The notes: generated by a model not told the origin, from the sequence alone. 64,000 nt of DNA from Phocaeicola salanitronis DSM 18170 (GCF_000190575.1 NC_015164.1:2170001-2234000), one strand, 5' to 3'; positions 1-9,086 are shown, counted from the first letter of the stretch. Translations and numbers: made by a program.

Positions 1-1091
1 AAGAGATTGATTTCCTTACGGGCCTGCAAAAGAGAAAGCTCCGCCGTAGAAAGCATACCGCCCGAAATGAATTGCAGACGATATTCCTCTTCCGTTTCCT
101 TTTGCGGAATCAGCCTGCATACCGTCCGTTCTATTAACTTGACGAACCATATCAGAATCAACACATTGCATACATTAAAACACGTATGAAACGCCGAAAG
201 CTTGAACGAAACCGCAACTCCACCCGCATTACTTACCTGCATCCAATCGTCAATAATCCAGTCCACCATACTCAAGAAGGGCTTAAATAAGATTAACACC
301 CACATCACGCCGAAAACATTAAACATCAGGTGCGCCAAGGCAGCCCTCCTCGCCTGCGTATTGGCGGTAAGCGCCGCAAGATTGGCGGTAATGGTTGTCC
401 CGATGTTCTCGCCCAGCACCAACGCCGCTCCAAGCTCGAAACTAATCCAGCCATTGGCACACATAATCAAGGTTATCGCCATCGTAGCGGAAGAAGCCTG
501 CACAATCATCGTCAAAACCGTTCCGATAAGCACAAACAAGATAACCGAAAAGAATCCCATATCGGTATAATTCTGCACAAATGCCAGCATATCGGGGTTC
601 TGACTCAAATCAGGGGCATTCTTTTTCAATAAATCAAGCCCCATGAACAGGAAAGAGAAACCGAAGATAAACTCGCCGATAGACTTGCGCGAACTTTTTT
701 GCGAAAAAAGAAGCGGAACGCCGAAAGCCAAAAGCGGAAGGGCAAAGACGGAAATATCCACCTTAAAGCCCAAAGCCGAAATAATCCAAGCGGTGACCGT
801 AGTCCCGATGTTGGCACCCATAATGACACTGATGGATTGTGATAAGGTCAACAAACCCGCATTTACGAAACTCACGACCATAACCGTCGTAGCGGAAGAA
901 GATTGCACCAATGCGGTGATGAGCGTACCGGTCAACACACCTGTCACCCGGTTAGTCGTCATTGCTGTCAGGATATTCCGAAGGCGGTCACCCGCAAATT
1001 TCTGAAGTCCCTCGCTCATGATTTTCATGCCATACAGGAAAAGGGCAAGCGAGCCTAGCAATGCTAAAAAATCATAAAAACTATACTCCAT
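1..1091 (-). CDS. Na/Pi cotransporter family protein (3' part outside window)
   Basis: Integral inner-membrane protein of the sodium/phosphate cotransporter (NptA-like) family, expected to move phosphate with Na+. About 363 residues are visible, starting at the ATG read from 1091 (protein begins MEYSFYDFLALLG). Two copies of the family's signature occur, QSSSATTVMVV and QASSATMAITL, each within a hydrophobic repeat, as expected for the duplicated Na_Pi_cotrans domain. After the second repeat a helical, charged stretch begins (ETEEEYRLQF), which in this family leads into a PhoU-like C-terminal domain; that part lies beyond base 1. It is divergent from the nucleoside kinase gene, with 90 bases between the two starts. 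The family is clear from the motifs; the phosphate substrate is inferred from the family. Confidence 0.85.
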   Translation of the reverse strand, partial: MEYSFYDFLALLGSLALFLYGMKIMSEGLQKFAGDRLRNILTAMTTNRVTGVLTGTLITALVQSSSATTVMVVSFVNAGLLTLSQSISVIMGANIGTTVTAWIISALGFKVDISVFALPLLAFGVPLLFSQKSSRKSIGEFIFGFSFLFMGLDLLKKNAPDLSQNPDMLAFVQNYTDMGFFSVILFVLIGTVLTMIVQASSATMAITLIMCANGWISFELGAALVLGENIGTTITANLAALTANTQARRAALAHLMFNVFGVMWVLILFKPFLSMVDWIIDDWMQVSNAGGVAVSFKLSAFHTCFNVCNVLILIWFVKLIERTVCRLIPQKETEEEYRLQFISGGMLSTAELSLLQARKEINL

Positions 1092-1181
1092 TTATAATTA
1101 AGTTAAGATGTCAATTGGCATTCGGCGTTTATTCCGTAAATTAACGGCAAATTCTGATTAAATGCAACACGTATTACAATT

Positions 1182-2846
1182 ATGTTACAAATATATTGTA
1201 AAAACATCAATCAAACAAGAAGTTTCCCCGAAGGAAGCAATCTTTTGGAGATTTACAAGGGCTTCGGACTGAATATGCCGTACGGCGTAGTAAGCGCAAA
1301 AGTCAACAACAAGGTAGAAGACCTCAACTTCAGAGTGTACTACAACAAGGACGTAGAATTCCTCGATGTCACCAACCCTTCGGGGATGCGCACCTACTTC
1401 CGTTCGCTTTGCTTCATTCTTGCCAAAGCAGTAGAAGACCTCTACCCACAGGGAAGTATCTCGCTGGAACACCCCGTATCGAAAGGATATTATTGCGACC
1501 TGCACCTGGACCGCTCCATAGGGCTTGACGACGTTATCCGCATCAAGCAAAGGATGCAGGAAATCATCGATGCCGACATCCCTTTCCAACGCATTGAATG
1601 CCACACGGCGCAGGCGGCGGAAATGTTCCTCCATCACGGAATGATGGACAAAGCGAAACTGCTCCGCACTTACGACCAGTTATATACGTTCTACTACCGG
1701 CTGGGAAACACCACCGATTGCTATTACGGAAGCCTCGTGCCCAGCACGGGCTACATCCGCCTGTTCGACATCGTGAAATACTACGACGGGCTGCTGCTCC
1801 GCGTACCCAACCGGAAAGACCCTACCCGGCTGGAAGACGTGGTGAAGCAAGAAAAAATGCTTGAAGTGTTTCAGGAATACCACCGGTGGAACGAGATTAT
1901 GGGTATCGCCACCGTGGGTGACTTCAACATCGCATGCCACAAGGGCTTTGCCACCGAACTGGTCAACGTATCCGAAGCACTTCAGGAAAAGAAAATCGTC
2001 CGCATTGCCGATGAAATCACCCACCGCGACCGGAACGGAGAACGTGTCAAGCTGGTCTTGATTTCGGGACCCTCTTCATCGGGCAAGACCACTTTCAGCA
2101 AGCGCCTGAGCGTGCAGCTCATCACGAACGGCATGCGCCCCTACCCCATCTCGCTGGACGATTATTTCGTGAACCGCGAGGACAGCCCGCTGGACGAAAA
2201 CGGAGAGCACGACTTCGAATCGTTCTACACCCTCGACCTGCCCTTCTTCGAAGCGCAGATGAAAGAACTGTTAGCCGGAAACGAAATAGAACTTCCCCGC
2301 TTCAACTTCGTAACGGGCAAACGAGAGATGAGCGGGAAGAAACTCCGCATCAAGGATAATATGATTCTGATACTGGAAGGCATCCATGCGCTCAACCCCG
2401 AGCTGACCGCACAAATCCCCGATGAGAATAAATACAAGATATACGTATCGGCACTCACCACCATCCAACTGGATAACCACAACTATATCCCCACTACGGA
2501 CAACCGCCTCATCCGGCGCATCATCCGCGACTCGAGATACCGGGGGAACAGTGCCGAAGATACAATCAACCGCTGGGAAAGCGTGCGTGCCGGCGAAGAG
2601 AAATGGATATTCCCTTATCAGGAGAATGCCGATGCCATGTTCAATTCGGCTCTGCTCTTCGAGCTTGCCGTGTTGAAAGACTATGCCGAACCGCTCTTGC
2701 GCAAGGTGCCCAATAATTGTGCGGCATATTCCGAAGCGAACCGCCTCCTCCGCTTCCTGAGCTATTTCACGTCTATCCCCGATGACCAGTTGCCTCCCAC
2801 CTCGCTTCTCCGCGAGTTCTTGGGCGGAAGCAGTTTCAGGTATTAA
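1182..2846 (+). CDS. Nucleoside (uridine-type) kinase with TGS and ThrRS-like N-terminal domains
   Basis: Cytoplasmic kinase predicted to phosphorylate a nucleoside, probably uridine/cytidine, in pyrimidine salvage. The 554 residues fall into three parts: an N-terminal TGS-like fold (about 1-65), a region resembling the second additional domain of threonyl-tRNA synthetase (about 70-230), and a C-terminal P-loop kinase (about 285-500). The Walker A motif GPSSSGKTTFSKR begins near residue 296, and a uridine-kinase-like SLDDYF motif follows about 25 residues later. This fused architecture is common in Bacteroidetes and Firmicutes and is much longer than classical Udk (about 210 residues). The start ATG at 1182 gives the full TGS domain. 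The gene precedes cutC by 30 bases, so the two may be co-transcribed. True substrate is inferred from the family. Confidence 0.85.
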   Translation: MLQIYCKNINQTRSFPEGSNLLEIYKGFGLNMPYGVVSAKVNNKVEDLNFRVYYNKDVEFLDVTNPSGMRTYFRSLCFILAKAVEDLYPQGSISLEHPVSKGYYCDLHLDRSIGLDDVIRIKQRMQEIIDADIPFQRIECHTAQAAEMFLHHGMMDKAKLLRTYDQLYTFYYRLGNTTDCYYGSLVPSTGYIRLFDIVKYYDGLLLRVPNRKDPTRLEDVVKQEKMLEVFQEYHRWNEIMGIATVGDFNIACHKGFATELVNVSEALQEKKIVRIADEITHRDRNGERVKLVLISGPSSSGKTTFSKRLSVQLITNGMRPYPISLDDYFVNREDSPLDENGEHDFESFYTLDLPFFEAQMKELLAGNEIELPRFNFVTGKREMSGKKLRIKDNMILILEGIHALNPELTAQIPDENKYKIYVSALTTIQLDNHNYIPTTDNRLIRRIIRDSRYRGNSAEDTINRWESVRAGEEKWIFPYQENADAMFNSALLFELAVLKDYAEPLLRKVPNNCAAYSEANRLLRFLSYFTSIPDDQLPPTSLLREFLGGSSFRY

Positions 2847-2876
2847 TCAGGCAACAAATTGACAACTTAAAAAACA

Positions 2877-3641
2877 ATGAATAACAGGACTTATACATTC
2901 GAAGTATGCGCCAACTCCGTAGAGAGTTGCCTCGCCGCACAAGAAGGAGGGGCACAACGCGTAGAATTATGCGCAAGCATTCCCGAAGGAGGAACTACCC
3001 CGTCGTATGGCGAAATCAAGACGGCACGACGCTTGCTTGACATCCGCCTCCATGTCATTATCCGCCCCCGCGGAGGAGACTTTCTATATACCCCAACCGA
3101 AATAGAAACCATGCTGGAAGACATCTGCGTGGCACGCCAAGCCGGAGCCGACGGACTGGTTTTCGGATGCCTCACGCCGGAAGGCGATATCGACCTCTCC
3201 TTGATGAAAAAACTAATGGAAGCCAGCGGGAATACCCCTGTCACCTTCCACCGTGCCTTCGACCATTGCCGGAATCCCTACCGTGCCCTCGATGAGCTGG
3301 CATCATTGGGCGTGGCACGCATCCTGACCTCGGGGCAGCAACCCACGGCTCCCCAAGGTGCTCCGCTCCTCAAAGACCTGCAGTCATACGCCCGCGGACG
3401 CATCATCCTCCTTGCCGGATGCGGCGTGAATGAAAAGAATATCCGCCAATTAGCACAAGAAACCGGCATCCATGAGTTCCATTTCTCCGCGCGCGAACAG
3501 GTAAAGAGCCGCATGCTTTTCACCAACCCCGAAGTTACAATGGGAAACAAGGATGCGGATGAATATACCCGCAACGTGACCACCTCCCGGCGGGTGCGGG
3601 CTACGATTGAAGCCTTATGTAAGGATTTAGAGTCTGTTTAA
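2877..3641 (+). CDS. cutC: CutC family protein (copper homeostasis)
   Basis: TIM-barrel protein of the CutC family, 254 residues, near the usual family length (about 240-250). Diagnostic segments are visible: FEVCANSVESCLAAQ at the N terminus, GAQRVELCA, VHVIIRPRGGDF-like LHVIIRPRGGDF, VTFHRAFDH and ILTSGQ. The family was named for copper tolerance in E. coli, but the biochemical role is unsettled. It lies 30 bases downstream of the nucleoside kinase on the same strand. Odd feature: the last codons (GAG TCT GTT TAA) are made by the terminal repeat of an inverted-repeat element that begins at 3629, so this element supplies the stop codon and the last residues of the protein. Confidence 0.9.
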   Translation: MNNRTYTFEVCANSVESCLAAQEGGAQRVELCASIPEGGTTPSYGEIKTARRLLDIRLHVIIRPRGGDFLYTPTEIETMLEDICVARQAGADGLVFGCLTPEGDIDLSLMKKLMEASGNTPVTFHRAFDHCRNPYRALDELASLGVARILTSGQQPTAPQGAPLLKDLQSYARGRIILLAGCGVNEKNIRQLAQETGIHEFHFSAREQVKSRMLFTNPEVTMGNKDADEYTRNVTTSRRVRATIEALCKDLESV

Positions 3642-3834
3642 ATTTTGCTCAGGTTAATTTTGCGAATTGTTTTCGAGGATGTTTTTCTGATTTTATGAGG
3701 AGGATAGCGGGCTATCTGACGAAGAACAGGAGCGGAAAGGACCAAAAAATCGCCCAAAGCACACACGAAAATGGATACATCAAGCCAAGAAAAACTTTTT
3801 GGAAAAATTCAAAACAGCTTCTTAAACAGGCTCT
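3629..3834. repeat. Family A inverted-repeat element, copy A1 (206 bp)
   Basis: Short element with imperfect terminal inverted repeats: left end AGAGTCTGTTTAAATTTTGC, right end CTTAAACAGGCTCT. The left 105 bases are almost identical to copy A2 at 30577 and the right half matches, in reverse, copy A4 at 43931-44074. It fills the whole space between cutC and the HAD phosphatase gene: its left end forms the cutC stop codon and its right end touches the stop codon of the opposite gene. No transposase is present, so it resembles a MITE. Confidence 0.8.
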
Positions 3835-4616
3835 TATAAAACCCCGAAGTGTTTCAGCGCGTTCAAGATGCCGTCCTCGTCTACCGAAGAGGTTACATAA
3901 TCGGCGGCATTTTGCACCTCGGGTGCGGCATTCCCCATAGCGACCCCGATGCCTGCATGGCGGAGCATGGGAATGTCATTTCCACCATCGCCGAACGCCA
4001 TGGTATCTTTCAGGTCGATGCCATAATACTCGATTACCTTGTCGATGCCGTGGCTTTTGCTGTTCCCCCGTGCAATGATATCGGCAAAAAGCGGATACCA
4101 GCGCATCGGCTCGCAATGTTTTAGCACGTCCGAAAACACTTCCCCGTCTTCGCCAGCCTGAAAGTATCCCATAACCTGCAAGATTTCCTTGCCCCGCGCA
4201 TATTCGGCAGGGTGCACAGGCGGTATATCTATTTTTATCAAGTCTGCCACTTCACGCACTGCATCGTTTACGCCCGTGATAAACCACGTATCATCGTGGA
4301 CGAAGACGAAAGGCAGCTCCGGATGTTGCTTGTTGAACCGGATAAGGCGTTCGATATCCTCTTCCGGAATGGCTCCTTTATAAATGTCCTGATGACCGGC
4401 GGTAAAACAATACGCCCCGTTCAGGGTAATATAGCCATCGAAGTCCAAACCGCCTACCGCTTTCATCATCAAAACTTTGGGACGTCCGGTAGCAATGAAC
4501 ACCTTGATGCCCTTCTCGCGGAGCAAGGCAAGGGCTTTGCGGGCCGATTCGGGAATCGTGTGCGTCTTGAAGGAAACCAACGTTCCGTCTATATCGAAAA
4601 AGATAGCTTTGACCAT
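3834..4616 (-). CDS. Cof-type HAD-superfamily hydrolase
   Basis: Cytoplasmic phosphatase of the haloacid dehalogenase superfamily, Cof/class IIB type, 260 residues. Motif I is FFDIDGTLVS near the N terminus with the nucleophile Asp and the acid/base Asp two residues on; motif II is the ATGRP threonine/serine-type segment; the C-terminal motif GDGGNDIPML carries the Mg2+-binding Asps. The long region between them is the type IIB cap. Substrates of this family are usually sugar phosphates or flavin/pyridoxal phosphates; none can be named here. A -7-like box (TACTTTTG on the minus strand, 4640-4647) lies 24 bases upstream of the start. The gene is convergent with cutC and its stop codon abuts repeat element A1. 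Confidence 0.88.
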   Translation of the reverse strand: MVKAIFFDIDGTLVSFKTHTIPESARKALALLREKGIKVFIATGRPKVLMMKAVGGLDFDGYITLNGAYCFTAGHQDIYKGAIPEEDIERLIRFNKQHPELPFVFVHDDTWFITGVNDAVREVADLIKIDIPPVHPAEYARGKEILQVMGYFQAGEDGEVFSDVLKHCEPMRWYPLFADIIARGNSKSHGIDKVIEYYGIDLKDTMAFGDGGNDIPMLRHAGIGVAMGNAAPEVQNAADYVTSSVDEDGILNALKHFGVL

Positions 4617-4664
4617 AACCTAATTTGTATTTCCGGATGCAAAAGTAGGCAATTCCGCCGAGAT

Positions 4665-5969
4665 TTACAAGTTAAGGTTTGTTGTCCCCTCCACCAGGCA
4701 AAGCAACAATACGCCTGCAGTGGCAAGGCAAATAACCATCAGCAAACAATAACCGAACATCAACAGGGTTTTCCAGAAACTCCTCCACCACGTGCAGAGG
4801 TAAAGCTGGCGGTAGTCCCACCAGAACAGCAGGAAGATAATCCATTCGGGCACTTCATACAAGTCGTCTACATGCGCCGTGCCGTTGAAAGGCACTACCA
4901 ACGTACTAATCAACAAAATCTGCGCGGCAATATATGCCTGAATGAAGATGTGTTCCATGAGGTTGTATTCGGCAGGCTTCTTCCGCCGGTAAAATGCCCA
5001 GCGGGTGGCAATCGCAAGCAAGGGCAACGTAAGGAGGATATGGAACGCCTTATTCCCGTGCCCCCACCGCTTCATCAGACTCCATACGTTCGAAAGGAAA
5101 GGAACGCCCTCGATAGCCGTTTCCACTTTCTTAAAAAAGGAGATACTGGTGTTGACGAGGTTATCGTCTGGCTGAGGAGTGCCTGCAATGGAGTCCTGAC
5201 GCTCTACCTTGGCAAGTTCTTTTTCTATTTCCCGGATAGAGATTTCGAGGTTCTTCTGCCCGATCGGATTATCGGAATCAGTCTTTATCTCTTCCAGCCC
5301 GCGAATGGCACGGCGCAATCCCTCCGCCTTGGTGAGCGGCGCTTCGCTTGCCTCCTCCACCTTCTCCCCTTTCCTCTCCCGTATTTCGGGCACAATCAGC
5401 TGGGCGGTCAGCATATAAAAAGCGGTCATCAGAAACACCATCGGAAGGGGTAGCGTGTAATTAACCCGCCTTCCCCGGATAAAGTCGCGCATCATGTGCC
5501 CGGGGCGGTAAAGCAATTCCAGGAGCGTATGGGCAAACTTCCCGTCAACCCGGAAAACGGTGCGGAGCACATTGCCCACGATGCCCTTCAGCACATAGCG
5601 CGGGGTGTTGCGGCTCTGCCCGCACCGGGGACAGAAGTTGCCCGTAAACGTATCGCCGCAATTCTTGCACGTGCAAGGCTTGCCGTTCAATGCCGGAGCC
5701 ACATTGCCCCGTATCTGCCAGATATGGAAAGCACGGAAGCGCACCGTAAGCGGATGAAGCCAGCGCACAAGCGCATCGTGCCACGCAAGGGGAAGTATAC
5801 GCCGGCGGCGCGCAATGTAAAACAAGCTCATCAGGAAAAGCAAAGGGAATAGAAACGTGTCGGCTTCTGATAAAGGAGTCAGTTCGTAATAACTTAGAAA
5901 CAATAAAGAGAGCAGCCAAAAGATTTGGAGAACATGGATGCGTTTTTTCGTATGCGGAGCTCGATTCAT
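4665..5969 (-). CDS. DUF3667 membrane protein with zinc ribbon
   Basis: Predicted inner-membrane protein of 434 residues. Two membrane segments lie near the N terminus (about 11-30 and 37-55). A four-cysteine zinc ribbon follows at about 98-118, with the spacing CKNCGDTFTGNFCPRCGQ that is typical of DUF3667. A hydrophobic segment occurs at about 178-192, a long charged helical stretch (about 205-290) is probably outside or above the membrane, and three or four more membrane segments close the protein. Function of the family is unknown. The start at 5969 is preceded by a -7 box (TAAGTTTG on the minus strand, 5983-5990). It stands 48 bases upstream of the HAD gene on the same strand and could be co-transcribed with it. 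Confidence 0.8.
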   Translation of the reverse strand: MNRAPHTKKRIHVLQIFWLLSLLFLSYYELTPLSEADTFLFPLLFLMSLFYIARRRRILPLAWHDALVRWLHPLTVRFRAFHIWQIRGNVAPALNGKPCTCKNCGDTFTGNFCPRCGQSRNTPRYVLKGIVGNVLRTVFRVDGKFAHTLLELLYRPGHMMRDFIRGRRVNYTLPLPMVFLMTAFYMLTAQLIVPEIRERKGEKVEEASEAPLTKAEGLRRAIRGLEEIKTDSDNPIGQKNLEISIREIEKELAKVERQDSIAGTPQPDDNLVNTSISFFKKVETAIEGVPFLSNVWSLMKRWGHGNKAFHILLTLPLLAIATRWAFYRRKKPAEYNLMEHIFIQAYIAAQILLISTLVVPFNGTAHVDDLYEVPEWIIFLLFWWDYRQLYLCTWWRSFWKTLLMFGYCLLMVICLATAGVLLLCLVEGTTNLNL

Positions 5970-6280
5970 GCTTTTTTGTTTGCAAACTTACGATTTTTTC
6001 CGGACATTTGGTCGATAAAAGCAAAGAATATAGGTAAAAAAGTCAATCCATACGTTCGCATGACGGAAGCCTACGGCAGTTTCAACCAGTTTCAACAGGC
6101 TGAAACTATTGTTTTTCCATACTAAAACACTTGTTTCTCCTTGTTAAAACACGATGAAAATGCGGCTGCATTCGGGAAAGCGTCCCGCATGCCTTTCCGA
6201 ATCCTCCTCTTTCGTGAGGTTATTTCAAAGAATTTCCGTACATTTGTCGCAAGAGTGAATTACAACAATACATTTATAAA
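5970..6280. other. Divergent promoter region between DUF3667 gene and proB
   Basis: This 311-base gap holds the minus-strand -7 box TAAGTTTG (5983-5990) for the DUF3667 gene, a small hairpin with arms AGTTTCA/TGAAACT at 6088-6107, and the plus-strand -7 box of proB (6239-6246). No gene was found in it. Confidence 0.5.
6239..6246 (+). promoter_or_regulatory. -7 box of proB
   Basis: TACATTTG fits the Bacteroides -7 consensus TAnnTTTG and lies 34 bases before the proB ATG. No convincing TTTG -33 box is seen at the usual 19-21 base distance. Confidence 0.5.
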
Positions 6281-7363
6281 ATGAACTATCCATATAACCG
6301 GATAACGGTAAAAATAGGGAGCAACGTGCTGACGCGGAAGGACGGGACACTGGACGTAACCCGCATGTCGGCACTGGTCGACCAAGTGGCAGAACTGCAC
6401 AAGGCAGGAGTCGAGGTGGTACTGGTCTCGTCGGGAGCGGTCGCCTCGGGACGGAGTGAGATAAAAGTATCGCGTAAGCTGGACAGCGTAGACCAGCGGC
6501 AACTGTATTCCGCCGTAGGGCAGGCGAAGTTGATAAACCGTTATTACGAACTGTTCCGCGAACACGGCATCGCCGTAGGGCAAGTGCTGACCACCAAAGA
6601 AAGCTTCGGCACACGCCGGCATTACCTGAACCAACGGCATTGCATGCAGGTGATGCTGGAGAACGGCGTGATTCCGATTGTCAACGAAAACGATACCATA
6701 TCGGTCACCGAACTGATGTTTACCGATAACGATGAGCTTTCGGGGCTGGTGGCGTCGATGCTCGACGCACAAGCCTTGATTATCCTGAGCAACATAGACG
6801 GCATCTACAACGGCTCGCCTTCCGAGCCGGGCACTTCGGTGATACGCGAGGTGGAGCAAGGGAAAGACCTTTCCGACTATATCCAAGCCGAGAAGTCGGG
6901 CTTCGGAAGAGGAGGGATGCTCACCAAAACCACGATTGCACGCAAAGTGGCAGACGAGGGCATTACGGTGATTATCGCCAACGGGAAGCGCGACAATATC
7001 CTGACAGACTTGCTGGAGCACCCTGCCGACACGGTTTGCACCCGCTTCGTACCCGCCTCCGAAGCCGTATCGAGCGTAAAGAAATGGATTGCCCATAGCG
7101 AAGGGTTCGCCAAGGGGGAATTACACCTCAATGCTCAAGCGGTAGAGGCGTTAAAAGGCAAAAAAGCCATCAGCATCCTTCCCGTAGGCGTGACACGCAT
7201 CGAAGGGGATTTCGAAAAAGACGACATTGTGCGGATTATGGATGCCGGCGGGAACCAAATAGGCGTGGGACGCATCGGGGCAAGTTCGGAAGAAGCCCGC
7301 AAGATGCAGGGCGAGCACGGGCAGCGCCCTTTGGTGCATTACGATTACTTGTACTTGGATTAA
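6281..7363 (+). CDS. proB: Glutamate 5-kinase
   Basis: Catalyses ATP-dependent phosphorylation of L-glutamate, the first step of proline synthesis; cytoplasmic. The 360-residue protein has the amino-acid kinase fold: N-terminal ITVKIGSNVL nucleotide/phosphate-binding segment, the LVSSGAVASG loop, and the IVNENDTIS and SGLVASMLDAQ segments that line substrate and Mg sites. Residues from about 275 on form a C-terminal PUA domain (FAKGELHLNAQAVEAL onward), as in long ProB proteins. The partner proA is not adjacent on this window, which is unusual because proB and proA are often linked. The start at 6281 is 34 bases after a good -7 box. A family B repeat follows 34 bases after the stop. Confidence 0.93.
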   Translation: MNYPYNRITVKIGSNVLTRKDGTLDVTRMSALVDQVAELHKAGVEVVLVSSGAVASGRSEIKVSRKLDSVDQRQLYSAVGQAKLINRYYELFREHGIAVGQVLTTKESFGTRRHYLNQRHCMQVMLENGVIPIVNENDTISVTELMFTDNDELSGLVASMLDAQALIILSNIDGIYNGSPSEPGTSVIREVEQGKDLSDYIQAEKSGFGRGGMLTKTTIARKVADEGITVIIANGKRDNILTDLLEHPADTVCTRFVPASEAVSSVKKWIAHSEGFAKGELHLNAQAVEALKGKKAISILPVGVTRIEGDFEKDDIVRIMDAGGNQIGVGRIGASSEEARKMQGEHGQRPLVHYDYLYLD

Positions 7364-7397
7364 GTGAAAAACGAACGCAGAGACACAAAGTTTTAAA

Positions 7398-7577
7398 TGA
7401 ATATCCGCATTTTGCCCAATAAGGAGTTAAAAGGAGTTATTTCAGGGAGTTAAAAGGAGTTAGAAGCCAATACTTTTGCTCATGGGAGCCATAGCAGGAC
7501 TATTGGCATTTAACTCCTGCCGGAGGCATAACTCCTTCTAACTCCCTTTTATACTATGGGCATTTTGCGGATATTCA
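7398..7577. repeat. Family B inverted-repeat element, copy B1 (180 bp)
   Basis: The ends are TGAATATCCGCATTTTGCCC and, inverted, GGGCATTTTGCGGATATTCA. The core contains a second inverted pair built from AAGGAGTTA / TAACTCCTT motifs. The same termini enclose a quite different core at 20565-20693 and 35685-35813. It lies in the 339-base gap between proB and the PepSY-like gene, in which no gene was found. Confidence 0.75.
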
Positions 7578-7702
7578 ATAAGTTTTATTAATCGACAATT
7601 GATTTCAATAGAAAGAATCACAAGGTTTCCTTCTCCATTTCAGAATCTTTTCAGAATCGTTCTCCATCTTTGCATCAAACAAATGTAAAAGCAAGAATAA
7701 CT

Positions 7703-8959
7703 ATGAAGAAGTATTTAACCTTTTGGACACTCTTGATTAGCGGGATGCTTTTCTTTGTGTCGTGCAGTGATGATGACAACGGACCGGACGGCTCTAACGG
7801 CAAAGTGCCTCAATCTGTATTAGACGCTTTCCAAAGCCAATACGGACAGACACGCGCTGAATGGACAATAAAAGACGGATATGCCATAGCCGAGTTCAGA
7901 GGAGAGAACGGAGAGACAACCGCATGGTACACATTGGACAATGCGCGTTGGGGAATGACAGAAACCGAAATCCTTTATTCGAACCTGCCTCAAGCTATCC
8001 TGACGGCTATCTCCGAAAGCGCATACGCCGAATGGACTCCGGACAGGGAAGTGGACGTATTGGACCGTTCCGATGCAGAAAAGCTTTATGTCATCGAGAT
8101 GAAAAACGGCGGGACGGAAGTTGACCTTTATTATACCGAAAGCGGCATATTGGTAAACGAATATGTGGACAACGACGGAAAGGACAACGACTATACCGGC
8201 TATCTGCCCCAAACCCCGACGGCAAGCGTGAATGACTGGATTGAGCAACATTTTCCCGGCGCACGGATTGTAGACATCGAGACGGAACGCAACGGAACGG
8301 AGGTTGAAATCGTGCAAAACGGCATGAAGCATGAAATCTGGTTCGACACATCCGGTTCGTGGATACAGACCAAGACGGAATACGGCAGAAGAAACGTGCC
8401 CGAAACGGTTCAGGCTTTTGTCAACGCGAATTATCCCGATTACCGCATAGACGATGCAGACCGCTACGAGACCGCAACCGATACATACTACTGTGTGGAA
8501 CTGGAGCGTGGAGACCGCGAAAAGAAGGTATACCTGAATGAGCAAGGAGAAGAAATCGGCCGTCCCGATACGGGTACAGACATTCCTTCGGGCGGAGACA
8601 CGGAAGTGACCACAGGCATTGAGGCGTTCATCCAGACAAATTATCCGGGCGCAGTTATCCGGGAGCGTGATTATGATGACGGACGCATCGAAGTGGAAAT
8701 CTTCCATGACGGGCGCGAAAAAGAAGTGCTCTTCAACTTCAATGAAGAATGGCTGCGCACAACGTATGATGTACGTCCGGACGAATTGCCCGAGGAGGTA
8801 CAATCGGCACTAAAAGCAGAGTTTGGCGAAAACGCTTACGGACGCGATGACTGCGAATGCGTGGAAACTCCCGAAGGCACGTTTTATGAAGTGGAAGTAA
8901 GAGGCGACTGGGATGTATATATCAGCGCTGAAGGCGACATCAAATGGGTGGAAGATTAA
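7703..8959 (+). CDS. PepSY-like (DUF2874) repeat lipoprotein
   Basis: Predicted lipoprotein of 418 residues made of several repeats of a beta-rich PepSY-like fold (DUF2874 type). The start ATG at 7703 gives a proper signal peptide, MKKYLTFWTLLISGMLFFVS, followed directly by the lipobox cysteine and an Asp-rich linker (CSDDDNG) that favours export to the outer surface. A more upstream TTG at 7670 overlaps a CATCTTTG -7-like sequence (7665-7672) and is unlikely to be used. Repeats of the type P-E-x-V-x-A-F-x-x-x-Y-P plus an E-V-E/Y-x-V strand can be aligned near residues 25, 75, 165, 210, 275 and 350. The protein is very acidic. Binding role is unknown. It sits 127 bases before a membrane-bound regulator, from which a terminator separates it. 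Confidence 0.75.
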   Translation: MKKYLTFWTLLISGMLFFVSCSDDDNGPDGSNGKVPQSVLDAFQSQYGQTRAEWTIKDGYAIAEFRGENGETTAWYTLDNARWGMTETEILYSNLPQAILTAISESAYAEWTPDREVDVLDRSDAEKLYVIEMKNGGTEVDLYYTESGILVNEYVDNDGKDNDYTGYLPQTPTASVNDWIEQHFPGARIVDIETERNGTEVEIVQNGMKHEIWFDTSGSWIQTKTEYGRRNVPETVQAFVNANYPDYRIDDADRYETATDTYYCVELERGDREKKVYLNEQGEEIGRPDTGTDIPSGGDTEVTTGIEAFIQTNYPGAVIRERDYDDGRIEVEIFHDGREKEVLFNFNEEWLRTTYDVRPDELPEEVQSALKAEFGENAYGRDDCECVETPEGTFYEVEVRGDWDVYISAEGDIKWVED

Positions 8960-8986
8960 TTGAGTGCATTTAAATAAATTTAAAGT

Positions 8987-9029
8987 CAGGTACGGACAAG
9001 GCTGAAAAAACCTAATCCGTACCTGTTTT
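8987..9029 (+). terminator. Rho-independent terminator after the PepSY-like gene
   Basis: Ten-base perfect stem CAGGTACGGA / TCCGTACCTG with a 19-base loop, followed by TTTT. It separates the PepSY-like gene from the regulator gene downstream. Confidence 0.7.
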
Positions 9030-9031
9030 CA

Positions 9032-9063
9032 TTTGGTTCGTATTGTTTTTCAGCCTATCTTTG
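9032..9063 (+). promoter_or_regulatory. Promoter of the TPR/AraC regulator gene
   Basis: TTTG at 9032-9035, 20 bases, then TATCTTTG at 9056-9063: both boxes and the spacing fit the Bacteroides -33/-7 promoter. The start codon is 24 bases downstream. Confidence 0.75.
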
Positions 9064-9086
9064 TCTTAGAAACATAGGTAAAAGAA

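Noticed and set aside
3834..3940. Small plus-strand frame from 3695 across repeat A1 into the HAD gene
   Set aside because: It runs mostly over repeat DNA and antisense to the HAD gene; no protein-like features.
4212..5453. Open frame of 413 codons on the plus strand
   Set aside because: It lies antisense to the DUF3667 and HAD genes, whose motifs are clear; it has no recognisable domain and no promoter or ribosome site.
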